A stretch of DNA of 64,000 nt from Pantoea sp. SOD02. GTDB taxonomy: Bacteria; Pseudomonadota; Gammaproteobacteria; Enterobacterales; Enterobacteriaceae. The position numbers and the translations under genes were made by a program. Below the pieces are notes generated by a model. It was not told where the DNA came from. It ran no database searches and saw only the letters and a list, made by a program, of their open reading frames with translations. Shown here piece by piece: positions 18,146-28,487 of this stretch. The first letter of the stretch is position 1, and every line of letters begins with the position of its first letter. The DNA is taken from NCBI RefSeq assembly GCF_024707505.1, contig NZ_CP102604.1, positions 1,054,001-1,118,000 on the forward strand, written 5' to 3'.

Positions 18146-18955
18146 TTATATCGAAGCGTGCGCAGGCAATAGCGCTTTCAGCTGCGGATAAATCACCGCA
18201 TTTGCTAGCAACACCGGATTGCCGTTCTGCAAACCCTGATTGCCAAGATAATCGTTGGTGATGCCGCCCGCTTCACGCATCAGCACGATGCCCGGCAAGC
18301 CATCCCACGGATTCATATGCGCTTCGTAGTAACCAATTAATCGACCGGCAGCCGCCCACGCACTCATTAACGCTCCCGAACCGTTACGGATAAACATGCC
18401 GCCCTGCGCCAGTAATGCGCCAATAAAGGTGGTGAGAGGTTCAACCGGTTGGCTGTTGGAGCTGCTCAGACCAAGCAATCCCTGATCGAGCTGCTGCGCG
18501 CTGTGCGCCTGAATGCGTTTATCATTTACCCAGGCGCCTTTGCCTCGGCAGGCGTGAAAGGTTTCATGATGATTGGGATCGCACACCACGCCGATTACTG
18601 CTTCGTTTTCACAAACAATCGCCAGCGAAACGCACCAGTTGTGCAAGCCATTGAGGAAGCTGCTGGTGCCATCAATCGGATCGATCACCCAGATAAAGCG
18701 TGCGCCAGAAGTTTCTCCGCCGCTCTCTTCGCCCAGCACCGCATCGTCAGGAAAGCGTTCGTGGATCAGATGCTTGACCAATTCCTCCACGTTGCGATCG
18801 GCTTCGCTGACCACATCCTGCAGATCTTTCTTATGCTCAACCACTAATTGATGACGTTGCTGATACCAGGATAAAGCCCGACTGGCGGCGGTTTTGGCAA
18901 CATCACAGGCGAAATGATAACGTGCGTCGAGTTCGGTAAGCGAAGCTGATGACAT
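18146..18955 (-). CDS. Inositol monophosphatase family phosphatase
   Basis: 269 residues. Metal-site motifs of the family are all present: EADRNVEE, LGEESGGE, WVIDPIDGTSSFLNGLHNW (the DPIDGT core) and the C-terminal NPWDGLPGIVLMREAGG. These Mg-dependent, Li-sensitive enzymes hydrolyse inositol phosphate, histidinol phosphate, PAP or related substrates. The sequence is not close enough to SuhB, CysQ or HisN for me to choose. It stands alone between the acyltransferase and the MscS-type channel, all transcribed leftward but separately spaced. Confidence 0.88.
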   Translation of the reverse strand: MSSASLTELDARYHFACDVAKTAASRALSWYQQRHQLVVEHKKDLQDVVSEADRNVEELVKHLIHERFPDDAVLGEESGGETSGARFIWVIDPIDGTSSFLNGLHNWCVSLAIVCENEAVIGVVCDPNHHETFHACRGKGAWVNDKRIQAHSAQQLDQGLLGLSSSNSQPVEPLTTFIGALLAQGGMFIRNGSGALMSAWAAAGRLIGYYEAHMNPWDGLPGIVLMREAGGITNDYLGNQGLQNGNPVLLANAVIYPQLKALLPAHASI

Positions 18956-19096
18956 CTTTCCCTCTTATGATTTTTAGGCTGGCGAAGCGACAACAGACGC
19001 CAAAAATGGCGTATTGGCTGTGTGACGGACTTAACAAAAGTTAAGAAAGGTTTCATTAAGCCGTAGATGTTCGCGCGTGACAAGAGGGGGAGAAGG

Positions 19097-19129
19097 CCCG
19101 CCAGCGAAATTTTTATTTTCACTGGCGGG
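19097..19129. terminator. Stem-loop after the MscS-type gene
   Basis: CCCGCCAG at 19098-19105 pairs with CTGGCGGG at 19122-19129. Further pairing of GAAA with TTTC flanks a short T-rich loop. It lies just past the stop of the leftward channel gene. The T-tract on that strand is poor. Confidence 0.55.
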
Positions 19130-19146
19130 TTATGCGGGATGAAGCG

Positions 19147-20397
19147 TTAGTGGCGAGTTCTCACGCCAATCTGGCGCATGTCGTTACCGGTTGGCGATTG
19201 GTGTACGCGCAGACCAAAGGTCGGCAGAACCGCATATATATGGTCGAAGATATCCGCTTGAATATTTTCATACTCCGCCCATACCGTGGTGTTGGTGAAT
19301 ACGTATACCTCAACAGGTAAACCGTTTTCACCCGGTGCTAACTGACGCACCATTAACGTCATCTCTTTATGAATGCGCGGATGTTGTTCCAGCCAGCTTT
19401 GCAACCAGACGCGGAAGGTGCCGACGTTAGTCAGACGACGACCATTGAGCGGTGAATCCAAATCACAGCCCAACTGCGCATTCCACGCGGCCACTTCTTC
19501 GCTTTTGCTATTCAGATAGGGCGTGAGCAGATGCGCACTTTTCAACTGCTGCATCATGGCGTCATCAAGGAAAGTGATGCTGGTGGTATCGATATTAATG
19601 CTGCGTTTAATGCGACGTCCGCCGGATTCCGACATGCCGCGCCAGTTTTTAAAGGAATCGGAAATTAAGGCATAAGCCGGAATGGTCACGATGGTGTTAT
19701 CCCAGTTGCGCACTTTTACCGTGGTCAGGGAAATATCGATAACCGCACCGTCCGCGCCATATTTCGGCATCTCCAGCCAGTCATTCATTTTCAGCATATT
19801 ATTGGCGGCTAACTGAATGCCGGCCACCAGACCGAGAATCGGATCTTTAAATACCAGCATCAGCACCGCCGTCATGGCACCGAGACCGGTGATCAATACG
19901 CCAGGCGATTTACCCAACAGCAGCGAAATAATCATGATCACCATTAAAATGGCGGCGATCAATTTCACGCTCTGGATAATTCCGCGCAGCGGCAATTGCT
20001 GCGCCAGCATGCTGTTTGCGCTGAGCTGCTGCAGCAGATCCAGCAGCGAGAACAGCATCAGCAGAGCGAAGATCATCATCCACAGCTGGGCGAAAATCAG
20101 CAGCGCAGGATAGATCTGAGAACTGTCGTGCAGGAACAGTTCGGTCTGTAATTTGAATAGCACGCCTTGCATCAGCCATACGCTGCGGCTAAACAGGCGG
20201 CTGTTAATCAGCGCCTTCGGCCACTGACGGCTGCTTTTCTCGGTAGAACGACGCAGAAGCGGTAAAATGGCGCGGTGCAGAATGGCATGAGTGATTAACG
20301 AGATGGCAAAGATAATGGCAATCACTATCCCTAACGCCATGATGTGCGTGTAACTAAGACCGGCTTCTGCGAGCCGGTTTGCAATAAGATGCTGCAT
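19147..20397 (-). CDS. ybdG: MscS-family mechanosensitive channel, YbdG type
   Basis: 416 residues (E. coli YbdG 415). Five or so N-terminal helices precede the MscS core: the pore-lining TM3 region GVLITGLGAMTAVLMLVFKDPILGLVAGIQL, then the beta domain DWLEMPKYGADGAVIDISLTTVKVRNWDNTIVTIP. YbdG-type channels give a miniconductance osmotic response in E. coli. In E. coli the gene lies elsewhere on the chromosome; here it sits beside acpH. A palindrome GGGAAATTTCCC (20447-20458) lies about 50 bases upstream of the start. Confidence 0.85.
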   Translation of the reverse strand: MQHLIANRLAEAGLSYTHIMALGIVIAIIFAISLITHAILHRAILPLLRRSTEKSSRQWPKALINSRLFSRSVWLMQGVLFKLQTELFLHDSSQIYPALLIFAQLWMMIFALLMLFSLLDLLQQLSANSMLAQQLPLRGIIQSVKLIAAILMVIMIISLLLGKSPGVLITGLGAMTAVLMLVFKDPILGLVAGIQLAANNMLKMNDWLEMPKYGADGAVIDISLTTVKVRNWDNTIVTIPAYALISDSFKNWRGMSESGGRRIKRSINIDTTSITFLDDAMMQQLKSAHLLTPYLNSKSEEVAAWNAQLGCDLDSPLNGRRLTNVGTFRVWLQSWLEQHPRIHKEMTLMVRQLAPGENGLPVEVYVFTNTTVWAEYENIQADIFDHIYAVLPTFGLRVHQSPTGNDMRQIGVRTRH

Positions 20398-20489
20398 GAG
20401 ATTTCCCTAAGTGTGACGAAGATTAAGGCCACGAAGGGTAGGGGATGGGAAATTTCCCGTCCAACAGACAGGTCTTGAATTACCTAATA

Positions 20490-21071
20490 TTACAATTTCT
20501 GCGCCCGCGCGGCGGCCATTAAGCGCGGATAAAACTGAAAAAACAGCGGCTCAAGCTGATCATAGTGATCAACAAAATCCTGATAGGAATCGCGCAGCGC
20601 GGCCAGACGCGGACGGCGATGCGCCATGCCGTTTAGCACCCGCGCCAGCCGCGTCGGTTCGGCATAGTGCTCAAACCAGCGTTCGCGCCACATCACTGTA
20701 TTCAGTTCGATAAAACCTTCCGGCGTGCCCGCCAGCTGCGGCACGATGTCTTGTTCTGCCGCAGCGGTAAACGCTACCAGCGATTGTGTCGGGTGAATTT
20801 TCTCCCAGTGCAGCGCGAGGAAGTGGTCCCAAATAACGTCCAGCGTGATGGGCGCCACGCGGCGTGTTTCCGGGCGAAATAGCTCACGCGCAGTACGCAC
20901 TTCGGGCAGATTATCAGTTAACACATCGAGGCGACGATGCATGGCAATGCCAGCCACCACCGGCGCAGGCCATTGTGATTGCACGTTGCCGCGCACGAAA
21001 TCGGCCATGAGATTGCCCAGCAAAGAGCTGTTAGCCAGCTGCGCCAGGTGAAGGTGAGCGAGAAAGTTCAT
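20490..21071 (-). CDS. acpH: Acyl carrier protein phosphodiesterase AcpH
   Basis: 193 residues, equal to E. coli AcpH (YajB). It removes the 4'-phosphopantetheine group from holo-ACP. The sequence opens [21 protein letters not shown] with MADFVRGNV, an HD-like helical fold. It contains [18 protein letters not shown] and [15 protein letters not shown], which carry the histidine/aspartate metal ligands of this family. It is divergent from queA, as in E. coli. Confidence 0.95.
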   Translation of the reverse strand: MNFLAHLHLAQLANSSLLGNLMADFVRGNVQSQWPAPVVAGIAMHRRLDVLTDNLPEVRTARELFRPETRRVAPITLDVIWDHFLALHWEKIHPTQSLVAFTAAAEQDIVPQLAGTPEGFIELNTVMWRERWFEHYAEPTRLARVLNGMAHRRPRLAALRDSYQDFVDHYDQLEPLFFQFYPRLMAAARAQKL

Positions 21072-21087
21072 GGCGCATTATATACAC

Positions 21088-21157
21088 GTCATACTTCAAG
21101 TTACAGGTGCGTTGGCTGCTCTCGTTCACCGCCTACCTGCACCTGGAATTATTTTGT
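21088..21157. repeat. Degenerate enterobacterial palindromic intergenic element
   Basis: The segment starts ATACTTCAAGTTACAGGTGC and ends with CCTGCACCTGGAATTATTTT. The two ends are imperfect reverse complements around a GCGTTGGCTGC-type middle. This matches my recollection of an abundant intergenic palindrome in Serratia, Yersinia and Erwinia genomes, here shortened. It lies between the divergent acpH and queA genes. Confidence 0.6.
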
Positions 21158-21190
21158 GTAAAAGCAGAATCACAGAAACTCAGCCAGTTG

Positions 21191-21219
21191 TTCAGAATTT
21201 GCCGCTTTTCCGCTAGACT
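21191..21219 (+). promoter_or_regulatory. Candidate sigma-70 promoter of the queA-tgt-yajC-secDF operon
   Basis: TTCAGA (21191-21196), a 17-base spacer, then TAGACT (21214-21219). Each hexamer matches the consensus at 4 of 6 positions. It is 36 bases upstream of the queA start. The assignment is tentative. Confidence 0.4.
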
Positions 21220-21254
21220 ATGCCGCCTGATTTTAAGTCCTGAAGAAGTGAAGC

Positions 21255-22325
21255 ATGCGCGTAGCCGATTTTACCTTTGAGTTGCCAGAATCCTTAATCG
21301 CCCACTATCCGCAGGCGCAGCGAAGCGGTTGCCGCTTGCTGTCGCTGGATGGCCCAAGTGGCGCATTAAGCCACGGCGTATTTACAGACGTGATGGATAA
21401 GCTCAATCCGGGCGATCTGCTGGTGTTCAATAACACCCGCGTGATTCCGGCGCGCGTCTTTGGCCGTAAAGCCAGCGGCGGGAAAATCGAGATGCTGGTT
21501 GAGCGCATGCTGGACGACAAACGCGTGTTGGCGCACGTGCGCGCTTCTAAAGCGCCCAAGCCGGGCGCAGAGTTGCTGCTGGGCGATGACGAAAGCGTTA
21601 AAGCCACAATGGTGGCGCGTCATGACACGCTGTTTGAGATCGCTTTCGAAGACGACCGTGCAGTGCTGGATATTCTCAACAGCGTTGGCCATATGCCGCT
21701 GCCACCTTATATCGATCGTCCGGATGAAGATGCTGACCGTGAGCTGTACCAAACCGTGTACGGCGTTCGTCCGGGCGCCGTCGCCGCGCCGACCGCCGGT
21801 TTGCACTTTGACGAGCCGCTGCTGGAGGCGCTGAAAGCCAAAGGCGTCGAGATGGCGTTCGTCACGCTGCACGTCGGTGCAGGGACTTTCCAGCCAGTGC
21901 GCGTGGAAACCATTGAAGATCACATCATGCACGCCGAATACGCGGAAGTGCCGCAGGATGTGGTGGATGCGGTGCTGGCGTGTAAAGCGCGCGGCAACAA
22001 AGTGGTTGCCGTGGGCACCACCTCAGTGCGATCGCTGGAGAGCGCCGCGAAGGCCAGCCAGGACGCGCTGATTGCCCCGTTCTTCGATGACACGCAGATT
22101 TTCATCTATCCCGGCTATCACTATCAGGTGATCGATGCGCTGATCACCAACTTCCACCTGCCGGAATCGACCCTGATTATGCTGGTTTCGGCCTTTGCCG
22201 GTTATCAGCACACCATGGCGGCTTATCACAGCGCGGTGGCAGAGCAGTACCGTTTCTTTAGCTACGGGGATGCGATGTACATCACCCGTAATCCACAGGC
22301 ACCTGACGAAACCGTTGGGGCTTAA
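21255..22325 (+). CDS. queA: S-adenosylmethionine:tRNA ribosyltransferase-isomerase QueA
   Basis: 356 residues, equal to E. coli QueA. It transfers and isomerises the ribosyl group of SAM onto 7-aminomethyl-7-deazaguanine in tRNA, giving epoxyqueuosine. Family landmarks are the start [33 protein letters not shown], the PTAGLHF motif ([14 protein letters not shown]), [17 protein letters not shown] [13 protein letters not shown], and [20 protein letters not shown]. It is the first gene of the operon with tgt (38-base gap), yajC, secD and secF. Confidence 0.98.
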   Translation: MRVADFTFELPESLIAHYPQAQRSGCRLLSLDGPSGALSHGVFTDVMDKLNPGDLLVFNNTRVIPARVFGRKASGGKIEMLVERMLDDKRVLAHVRASKAPKPGAELLLGDDESVKATMVARHDTLFEIAFEDDRAVLDILNSVGHMPLPPYIDRPDEDADRELYQTVYGVRPGAVAAPTAGLHFDEPLLEALKAKGVEMAFVTLHVGAGTFQPVRVETIEDHIMHAEYAEVPQDVVDAVLACKARGNKVVAVGTTSVRSLESAAKASQDALIAPFFDDTQIFIYPGYHYQVIDALITNFHLPESTLIMLVSAFAGYQHTMAAYHSAVAEQYRFFSYGDAMYITRNPQAPDETVGA

Positions 22326-22345
22326 TAATCAGACTGTTTCTCTGA

Positions 22346-23488
<1,143 letters not shown>

Positions 23489-23512
23489 TAATTCATCAAT
23501 GAGGGAAATTTA

Positions 23513-23845
23513 ATGAGCTTTTTCATTTCTGACGCCGTAGCCGCAGCAGGCGCACCGTCTCAGGGAAGTCCGTATTCTCTGGTGATCATGCTGGTGGTAT
23601 TTGGTCTGATCTTCTACTTCATGATTCTGCGTCCGCAGCAGAAGCGTACTAAAGATCACAAGAAGCTGATGGATTCCATCTCTAAAGGTGATGAAGTGCT
23701 GACCAGCGGTGGTTTAGTTGGCCGTGTGACCAAAGTGGCAGAAACTGGCTATGTTTCTATTGCCCTGAACGACACCACTGAAGTAGTTGTTAAACGTGAT
23801 TTCGTGGCCGCCGTTCTGCCGAAAGGTACTTTGAAGGCGCTGTAA
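23513..23845 (+). CDS. yajC: Preprotein translocase subunit YajC
   Basis: 110 residues, the length of E. coli YajC. One membrane helix ([24 protein letters not shown], about 23-46) is followed by a small soluble SH3-like domain ([17 protein letters not shown]). It associates with SecDF and with AcrB in E. coli. It lies 24 bases after tgt and 25 before secD. Confidence 0.97.
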   Translation: MSFFISDAVAAAGAPSQGSPYSLVIMLVVFGLIFYFMILRPQQKRTKDHKKLMDSISKGDEVLTSGGLVGRVTKVAETGYVSIALNDTTEVVVKRDFVAAVLPKGTLKAL

Positions 23846-23870
23846 TTTTTTCTTCCCGAAGGGAACTGCC

Positions 23871-25718
23871 GTGTTAAACCGTTATCCTTTGTGGAAGTAC
23901 ATCATGCTGGTCGTCGTGATTCTCGTCGGCCTGCTCTATGCGCTTCCTAACCTTTATGGTGAGGATCCGGCCGTTCAGATCACTGGTGCGCGCGGTGGCG
24001 CCGCCAGTGAGCAAACGTTGGATCAGATCCAGACCGTATTAAAACAAGACAATATCGAGAGCAAATCCCTCGCTCTGGAAAATGGTGCCATTCTGGCCCG
24101 CTTTGCAACGCAGGATGTGCAGCTGCGCGCGCGTGATGCTATCACCACCGCGCTGGGCGAAGACTACATTGTGGCACTCAACCTCGCGCCGGCAACCCCT
24201 CGCTGGCTGAGCATGCTGGCCGCGGAACCGATGAAACTCGGTCTTGATCTGCGCGGCGGCGTTCACTTCCTGATGGAAGTGGATATGGATACGGCTCTGG
24301 GCAAACTGCAAGAGCAGAACGCCGACAGCCTGCGCAGCGATCTGCGCGACAAAAGCATTCCGTATACCACCGTTAATAAAATCGCGAACTATGGCGTAGA
24401 AGTGCGTTTCCGTGACGGCGCCAGCCGTGACGCGGCAATCAGCTACTTGTCTACTCGCCACCGCGATCTGGTGATCTCAAGCCAGGGCAGCGATTCGCTG
24501 CGTGCGGTGATGAGCGATGCGCGCCTGAGCGAAGCGCGTGAATATGCGGTGCAGCAAAACATCACCATTCTGCGTAACCGTGTTAACCAGCTCGGCGTTG
24601 CCGAACCGCTGGTGCAGCGTCAGGGTTCTGATCGCATCGTGGTCGAGCTGCCGGGTATTCAGGACACCGCGCGCGCTAAAGAGATTCTGGGCGCAACTGC
24701 CACGCTGGAATTCCGTCTGGTGAACACCAGCGTTGATCCAACTGCAGCGGCCAGCGGACGTGTGCCGGGCGATTCGGAAGTGAAGAAAACCCGCGAAGGC
24801 CAGCCAGTGGTGCTGTACAAGCGTGTGATTCTGACCGGTGATCACATCACCGATTCCACGTCGAGCATGGATGAGTACAACCAGCCGCAGGTGAACATTT
24901 CACTGGATGGCGCGGGCGGCAACATGATGTCGAACTTCACCAAGGACAATATCGGCAAGCCGATGGCGACCCTGTTTGTGGAGTACAAAGACAGCGGTAA
25001 GAAAGATGCCAACGGCCGTTCGATTCTGGTGAAACAGGAAGAAGTGATTAACGTGGCGAACATTCAGTCGCGCCTCGGTAACAGCTTCCGTATCACCGGC
25101 ATCAATAATCCAAACGAAGCACGTCAGCTGTCGCTGCTGCTGCGCGCGGGTGCGTTGATTGCGCCAATCCAGATTGTAGAAGAGCGTACTATCGGCCCAA
25201 CCATGGGTCAGCAGAACATCACACAAGGCCTTGAAGCCTGCCTGTGGGGTTTGATTGCCTCCATTCTGTTCATGGTGGTGTTCTACAAGAAGTTTGGTCT
25301 TATCGCGACCAGCGCACTGCTGTGTAACCTGGTGCTGATTGTCGGCATCATGTCACTGCTACCAGGCGCAACGCTCACCATGCCGGGTATTGCCGGTATC
25401 GTGTTGACGCTGGCGGTTGCGGTCGATGCTAACGTGTTGATTAACGAACGTATTAAAGAAGAGTTGCGTAACGGACGCTCGGTACAGCAGGCGATTCATG
25501 AAGGCTATAAAGGCGCCTTCTCCAGTATCGTCGACGCCAACGTCACTACGCTGATTAAAGTCATCATTCTTTATGCGGTCGGTACCGGTTCAATCAAAGG
25601 CTTTGCGATTACTACCGCTATCGGTATCGCAACCTCGATGTTTACCGCTATCGTCGGCACCCGTGCCATCGTTAACCTGGTGTACGGCGGCAAACGCATC
25701 AACAAGCTGTCTATCTGA
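23871..25718 (+). CDS. secD: Protein translocase subunit SecD
   Basis: 615 residues, equal to E. coli SecD, with a GTG start preceded by GAAGGGA. It uses proton motive force to complete SecYEG-dependent export. One N-terminal helix ([30 protein letters not shown]) precedes the large periplasmic P1 domain with the [16 protein letters not shown] motif. Five more helices (about 450-600) include [20 protein letters not shown], which carries the conserved proton-relay aspartate. Confidence 0.98.
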   Translation: MLNRYPLWKYIMLVVVILVGLLYALPNLYGEDPAVQITGARGGAASEQTLDQIQTVLKQDNIESKSLALENGAILARFATQDVQLRARDAITTALGEDYIVALNLAPATPRWLSMLAAEPMKLGLDLRGGVHFLMEVDMDTALGKLQEQNADSLRSDLRDKSIPYTTVNKIANYGVEVRFRDGASRDAAISYLSTRHRDLVISSQGSDSLRAVMSDARLSEAREYAVQQNITILRNRVNQLGVAEPLVQRQGSDRIVVELPGIQDTARAKEILGATATLEFRLVNTSVDPTAAASGRVPGDSEVKKTREGQPVVLYKRVILTGDHITDSTSSMDEYNQPQVNISLDGAGGNMMSNFTKDNIGKPMATLFVEYKDSGKKDANGRSILVKQEEVINVANIQSRLGNSFRITGINNPNEARQLSLLLRAGALIAPIQIVEERTIGPTMGQQNITQGLEACLWGLIASILFMVVFYKKFGLIATSALLCNLVLIVGIMSLLPGATLTMPGIAGIVLTLAVAVDANVLINERIKEELRNGRSVQQAIHEGYKGAFSSIVDANVTTLIKVIILYAVGTGSIKGFAITTAIGIATSMFTAIVGTRAIVNLVYGGKRINKLSI

Positions 25719-25728
25719 GGAGTGCGTT

Positions 25729-26697
25729 GTGGCACAGGAATATAGTATTGAGCAGCTAAACCACGGGCGTAAAGTCGTCGACTTTATGCGCTGGGATAAG
25801 CTGGCTTTCATCATCTCCGGTTTGCTGATTGTGGCGTCAATCGCCATCGTTGGTGTCAAAGGCTTCAACTGGGGCCTCGACTTTACCGGCGGAACGGTGA
25901 TTGAGATTAACCTGGAAAAACCAGCGGATCTCGACGCGCTGCGTGAAGGTTTGGTCAAAGCGGGCTTTGAAGAGCCGCTGGTGCAGAACTTTGGTAGCAG
26001 CCGCGATGTGATGGTGCGTATGCCTCCGGCGACCGGCAATGCTGGCACCGAACTGGGCAACAAAGTGCTGGCTTCCATTAGCCAGACCACGCAGCAGAAC
26101 GCCACCGTGAAGCGTGTCGAGTTTGTTGGCCCAAGCGTGGGTAGCGATCTGGCGCAGGCCGGTGCGATGGCGCTGTTGTCGGCGTTGATTGCGATTTTGA
26201 TCTACATCGGCTTCCGCTTTGAGTGGCGTTTGGCGCTTGGCACCGTACTGGCACTGGCGCACGATGTGATCATCACCTGCGGAATTCTGGCGCTGTCACG
26301 GGTTGAAATTGATCTGACGATTGTCGCCTCGCTGATGTCGGTGATTGGTTACTCGCTTAACGACAAGATCGTGGTATCTGACCGTATTCGTGAGAACTTC
26401 CGCAAGATTCGTCGCGGTTCTTCTTACGACATCACCAACGTATCGCTGACCCAGACGCTGAGCCGTACCTTGATCACCTCCATCACTACGCTGGCGATGA
26501 TCATGATCCTGTTCGTGTTTGGTGGTGCGTTGCTGAAAGGCTTCTCACTGACCATGCTGATCGGCGTCACCATCGGTACCATTTCATCGATTTATGTCTC
26601 TTCAGCGCTGGCGCTGAAACTGGGCATGAAGCGTGAACATATGCTGGTGCAGAAAGTGGAAAAAGAGGGCGCAGATCAGCCTTCGATTCTGCCGTAA
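25729..26697 (+). CDS. secF: Protein translocase subunit SecF
   Basis: 322 residues (E. coli 323) from the GTG at 25729. The GAGGAG ribosome-binding site overlaps the secD stop 10 bases upstream. An in-frame extension into secD is not homologous and was excluded. The first helix and periplasmic domain show [17 protein letters not shown]. Transmembrane segments include [26 protein letters not shown], the SecF counterpart of the SecD proton-relay segment. It pairs with SecD and YajC. Confidence 0.97.
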   Translation: MAQEYSIEQLNHGRKVVDFMRWDKLAFIISGLLIVASIAIVGVKGFNWGLDFTGGTVIEINLEKPADLDALREGLVKAGFEEPLVQNFGSSRDVMVRMPPATGNAGTELGNKVLASISQTTQQNATVKRVEFVGPSVGSDLAQAGAMALLSALIAILIYIGFRFEWRLALGTVLALAHDVIITCGILALSRVEIDLTIVASLMSVIGYSLNDKIVVSDRIRENFRKIRRGSSYDITNVSLTQTLSRTLITSITTLAMIMILFVFGGALLKGFSLTMLIGVTIGTISSIYVSSALALKLGMKREHMLVQKVEKEGADQPSILP

Positions 26698-26713
26698 CGC
26701 TGAGTCAGAAAGT

Positions 26714-26740
26714 AAACGGGCTGCCAGTGGCAGCCCGTTT
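26714..26740 (+). terminator. Terminator of the queA-secF operon
   Basis: A perfect 12-bp stem AAACGGGCTGCC / GGCAGCCCGTTT with loop AGT, continuing into a run of Ts. It starts 17 bases after the secF stop. Confidence 0.93.
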
Positions 26741-26774
26741 TTTTATGCCTGTCGATCAGGACGTCGTGCACAGA

Positions 26775-26799
26775 GGTCACCATAAATGGCGACCCTACA
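26775..26799. repeat. Palindromic intergenic repeat, family A
   Basis: GGTCACCATAAATGGCGACC plus CTACA, the inverse orientation of the copy at 10409. One mismatch lies in the palindrome. It sits between the convergent secF and yajI genes. Confidence 0.8.
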
Positions 26800-26809
26800 G
26801 CGTGCGTAT

Positions 26810-27373
26810 TCAAGGCGCGGTTTTATTTACCGCTGTGCCTTCCACTTCATGCACGCGCACGTAGCCGAGTTGATCCGGGGTTAAGCCGCTGAGCCGCAAC
26901 GGCACGCTAACCGAACTGCGTGGCATTAACTCGGCCGGAACGTCGATGGTCTGGCTCAGGCTGCCCGCGTTAAGCGGTTTGCCGCTGGCCGGATCCATTT
27001 CGCCCCAAACCACGGTAGCGCGCAGTGCCGGAATCGGCTGGTCATCGGTCGAGCGGATATTCAGGTTGGCGCGACTACCGCTGGCTTCACCCGCCACCTG
27101 CGAGAGTGACAAACGCAATTTACCCAACTGCGTCTGCAGTTCTACCGGCGTATTGGCTTGCGGCAACAGCCACGCGCCTTGGGTGGATTGGCTGTTCAGC
27201 TGTCCCTGAATCTCCAGCGCCGTTGCCTGATTGGTCAGTTTGCGCATCTGCTGGTTAAGCTGACTCACTTCCTGATGCAACTCTTTGACCTGCGGTGAAA
27301 CCGGCGTTGAACTACAACCACTGAGAACCAGCAAAGAGAGTGCTGCCGGAGCCCAAAACGTCCTGATCGTCAT
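26810..27373 (-). CDS. yajI: DUF3251 lipoprotein YajI
   Basis: 187 residues. Lipoprotein signal MTIRTFWAPAALSLLVLSGC with lipobox LSGC. A predicted coiled coil (QVKELHQEVSQLNQQMRKLTNQ) follows, then the DUF3251 beta domain (QGAWLLPQANTPVELQTQLG to the C-terminus). YajI is an uncharacterised E. coli lipoprotein. It lies 14 bases downstream of kbp on the same strand, so the two probably form an operon. Confidence 0.9.
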   Translation of the reverse strand: MTIRTFWAPAALSLLVLSGCSSTPVSPQVKELHQEVSQLNQQMRKLTNQATALEIQGQLNSQSTQGAWLLPQANTPVELQTQLGKLRLSLSQVAGEASGSRANLNIRSTDDQPIPALRATVVWGEMDPASGKPLNAGSLSQTIDVPAELMPRSSVSVPLRLSGLTPDQLGYVRVHEVEGTAVNKTAP

Positions 27374-27387
27374 GCAATGTCCTTTCT

Positions 27388-27828
27388 TTATTCGGGAATT
27401 CGTAAAACCTGGCCAGGGTAGATCTTATCAGGATGCGTCAGCATTGGCTTGTTCGCCTCGAAAATCTTGTTGTATTGATTAGGATTTCCGTAGACCTCTT
27501 TCGATACCGCACTCAAGGTATCGCCTTTTTTAACGGTGTAGAACTTCGCGGGCGTAGCGGCATCGCTGGTGGTGACCTTGTCATCGACCTTGGTGATCCC
27601 CGCGACGTTACCGGCTGCAACCAGAATCTTCTCTTTCAACTCCTGAGAAATGCCATCACCGGTTACCGTAACGGTGTCGCCTTTCACATCTACCTTGACC
27701 TTATCGCTGTCGGGCAAACCGAGTTTGTTAATGTGATCCTGCAATTTCTTGCTGGCATCGTCGCCACCGCCACTCACGGCATCCCACAGTTTTTCTCCAG
27801 CATCTTTCACGAAATCAAACAGACCCAT
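27388..27828 (-). CDS. kbp: BON-LysM protein, potassium-binding protein Kbp (YgaU)
   Basis: 146 residues (E. coli Kbp 149). Residues 1-90 form a BON domain ([20 protein letters not shown], then [20 protein letters not shown]), and 95-144 a LysM domain ([20 protein letters not shown] ... [11 protein letters not shown]). There is no signal peptide. E. coli Kbp binds K+ with high selectivity and supports growth at high potassium. In E. coli the gene is near gabP; here it stands between yajI and nrdR, where E. coli has yajI and tsx. Confidence 0.92.
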   Translation of the reverse strand: MGLFDFVKDAGEKLWDAVSGGGDDASKKLQDHINKLGLPDSDKVKVDVKGDTVTVTGDGISQELKEKILVAAGNVAGITKVDDKVTTSDAATPAKFYTVKKGDTLSAVSKEVYGNPNQYNKIFEANKPMLTHPDKIYPGQVLRIPE

Positions 27829-27949
27829 ACATCCTCCAGATTTTTATGATGTTGGCCGCCTTGCTGGCGGCTCTCTAAGCGTAGTGGTTTTTTGACGAGG
27901 GAACATGAGGGAGATGTCTTGCATTTGGCTTAATGTCACAAATCGCTAT

Positions 27950-28000
27950 TCACACATTATGTGCCACACACATACATTTTGTGGCGCGATCGCGCTACAC
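27950..28000. promoter_or_regulatory. nrdR upstream region with short palindromes
   Basis: CACATTATGTG (27953-27963) is an 11-base palindrome, followed by CCACACACATACATTTTGTGG. A possible promoter is TACATT, a 17-base spacer (TTGTGGCG to CGCGC) and TACACT. The palindromes lie where NrdR autoregulation would act, but their match to the NrdR box is loose. Confidence 0.35.
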
Positions 28001-28034
28001 TGTGTGGCCTATTTATCTCGCATCAGGAAGCCTC

Positions 28035-28484
28035 ATGCATTGCCCATTCTGCTCCGCTGTGGACACCAAAGTGATTGATTCTCGTCTGGTTAGTGAAGGA
28101 TCGTCGGTGCGTCGCCGTCGTCAGTGTCTGGTGTGTCATGAGCGTTTTACCACCTTTGAAGTGGCGGAGTTGGTGATGCCGCGCGTGGTGAAAAGCAATG
28201 ATGTGCGTGAACCTTTCAATGAAGACAAGCTCAGCAGCGGCATGATCAAGGCGCTGGAAAAACGCCCGGTGAGCGCCGATGCGGTTGAGAGCGCGGTCAA
28301 TCATATTAAAACTCAGCTGCGTGCCACCGGCGAACGCGAAGTGCCAAGCGCACTGATCGGCAATCTGGTGATGGATGAGCTGAAAAAACTCGATAAAGTC
28401 GCCTACATTCGCTTTGCCTCGGTCTATCGCAGCTTCGAAGATATCCGCGATTTTGGTGAAGAGATCGCCCGCCTACAGGACTAA
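28035..28484 (+). CDS. nrdR: Transcriptional repressor NrdR
   Basis: 149 residues from the ATG at 28035 (GGAAG upstream), equal to E. coli NrdR. Longer in-frame forms would precede the conserved MHCPFC start. The zinc ribbon has C3, C6, C31 and C34 (CPFC and CLVC). The ATP-cone (about 50-140) begins [17 protein letters not shown]. It represses ribonucleotide reductase genes according to ATP/dATP load. ribD begins 3 bases after the stop, as in E. coli. Confidence 0.98.
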   Translation: MHCPFCSAVDTKVIDSRLVSEGSSVRRRRQCLVCHERFTTFEVAELVMPRVVKSNDVREPFNEDKLSSGMIKALEKRPVSADAVESAVNHIKTQLRATGEREVPSALIGNLVMDELKKLDKVAYIRFASVYRSFEDIRDFGEEIARLQD

Positions 28485-28487
28485 TCC

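Noticed and set aside
25573-25728. N-terminally extended SecF starting inside secD
   Set aside because: The extension is secD in another frame; the GTG at 25729 has a ribosome-binding site and gives the family length.
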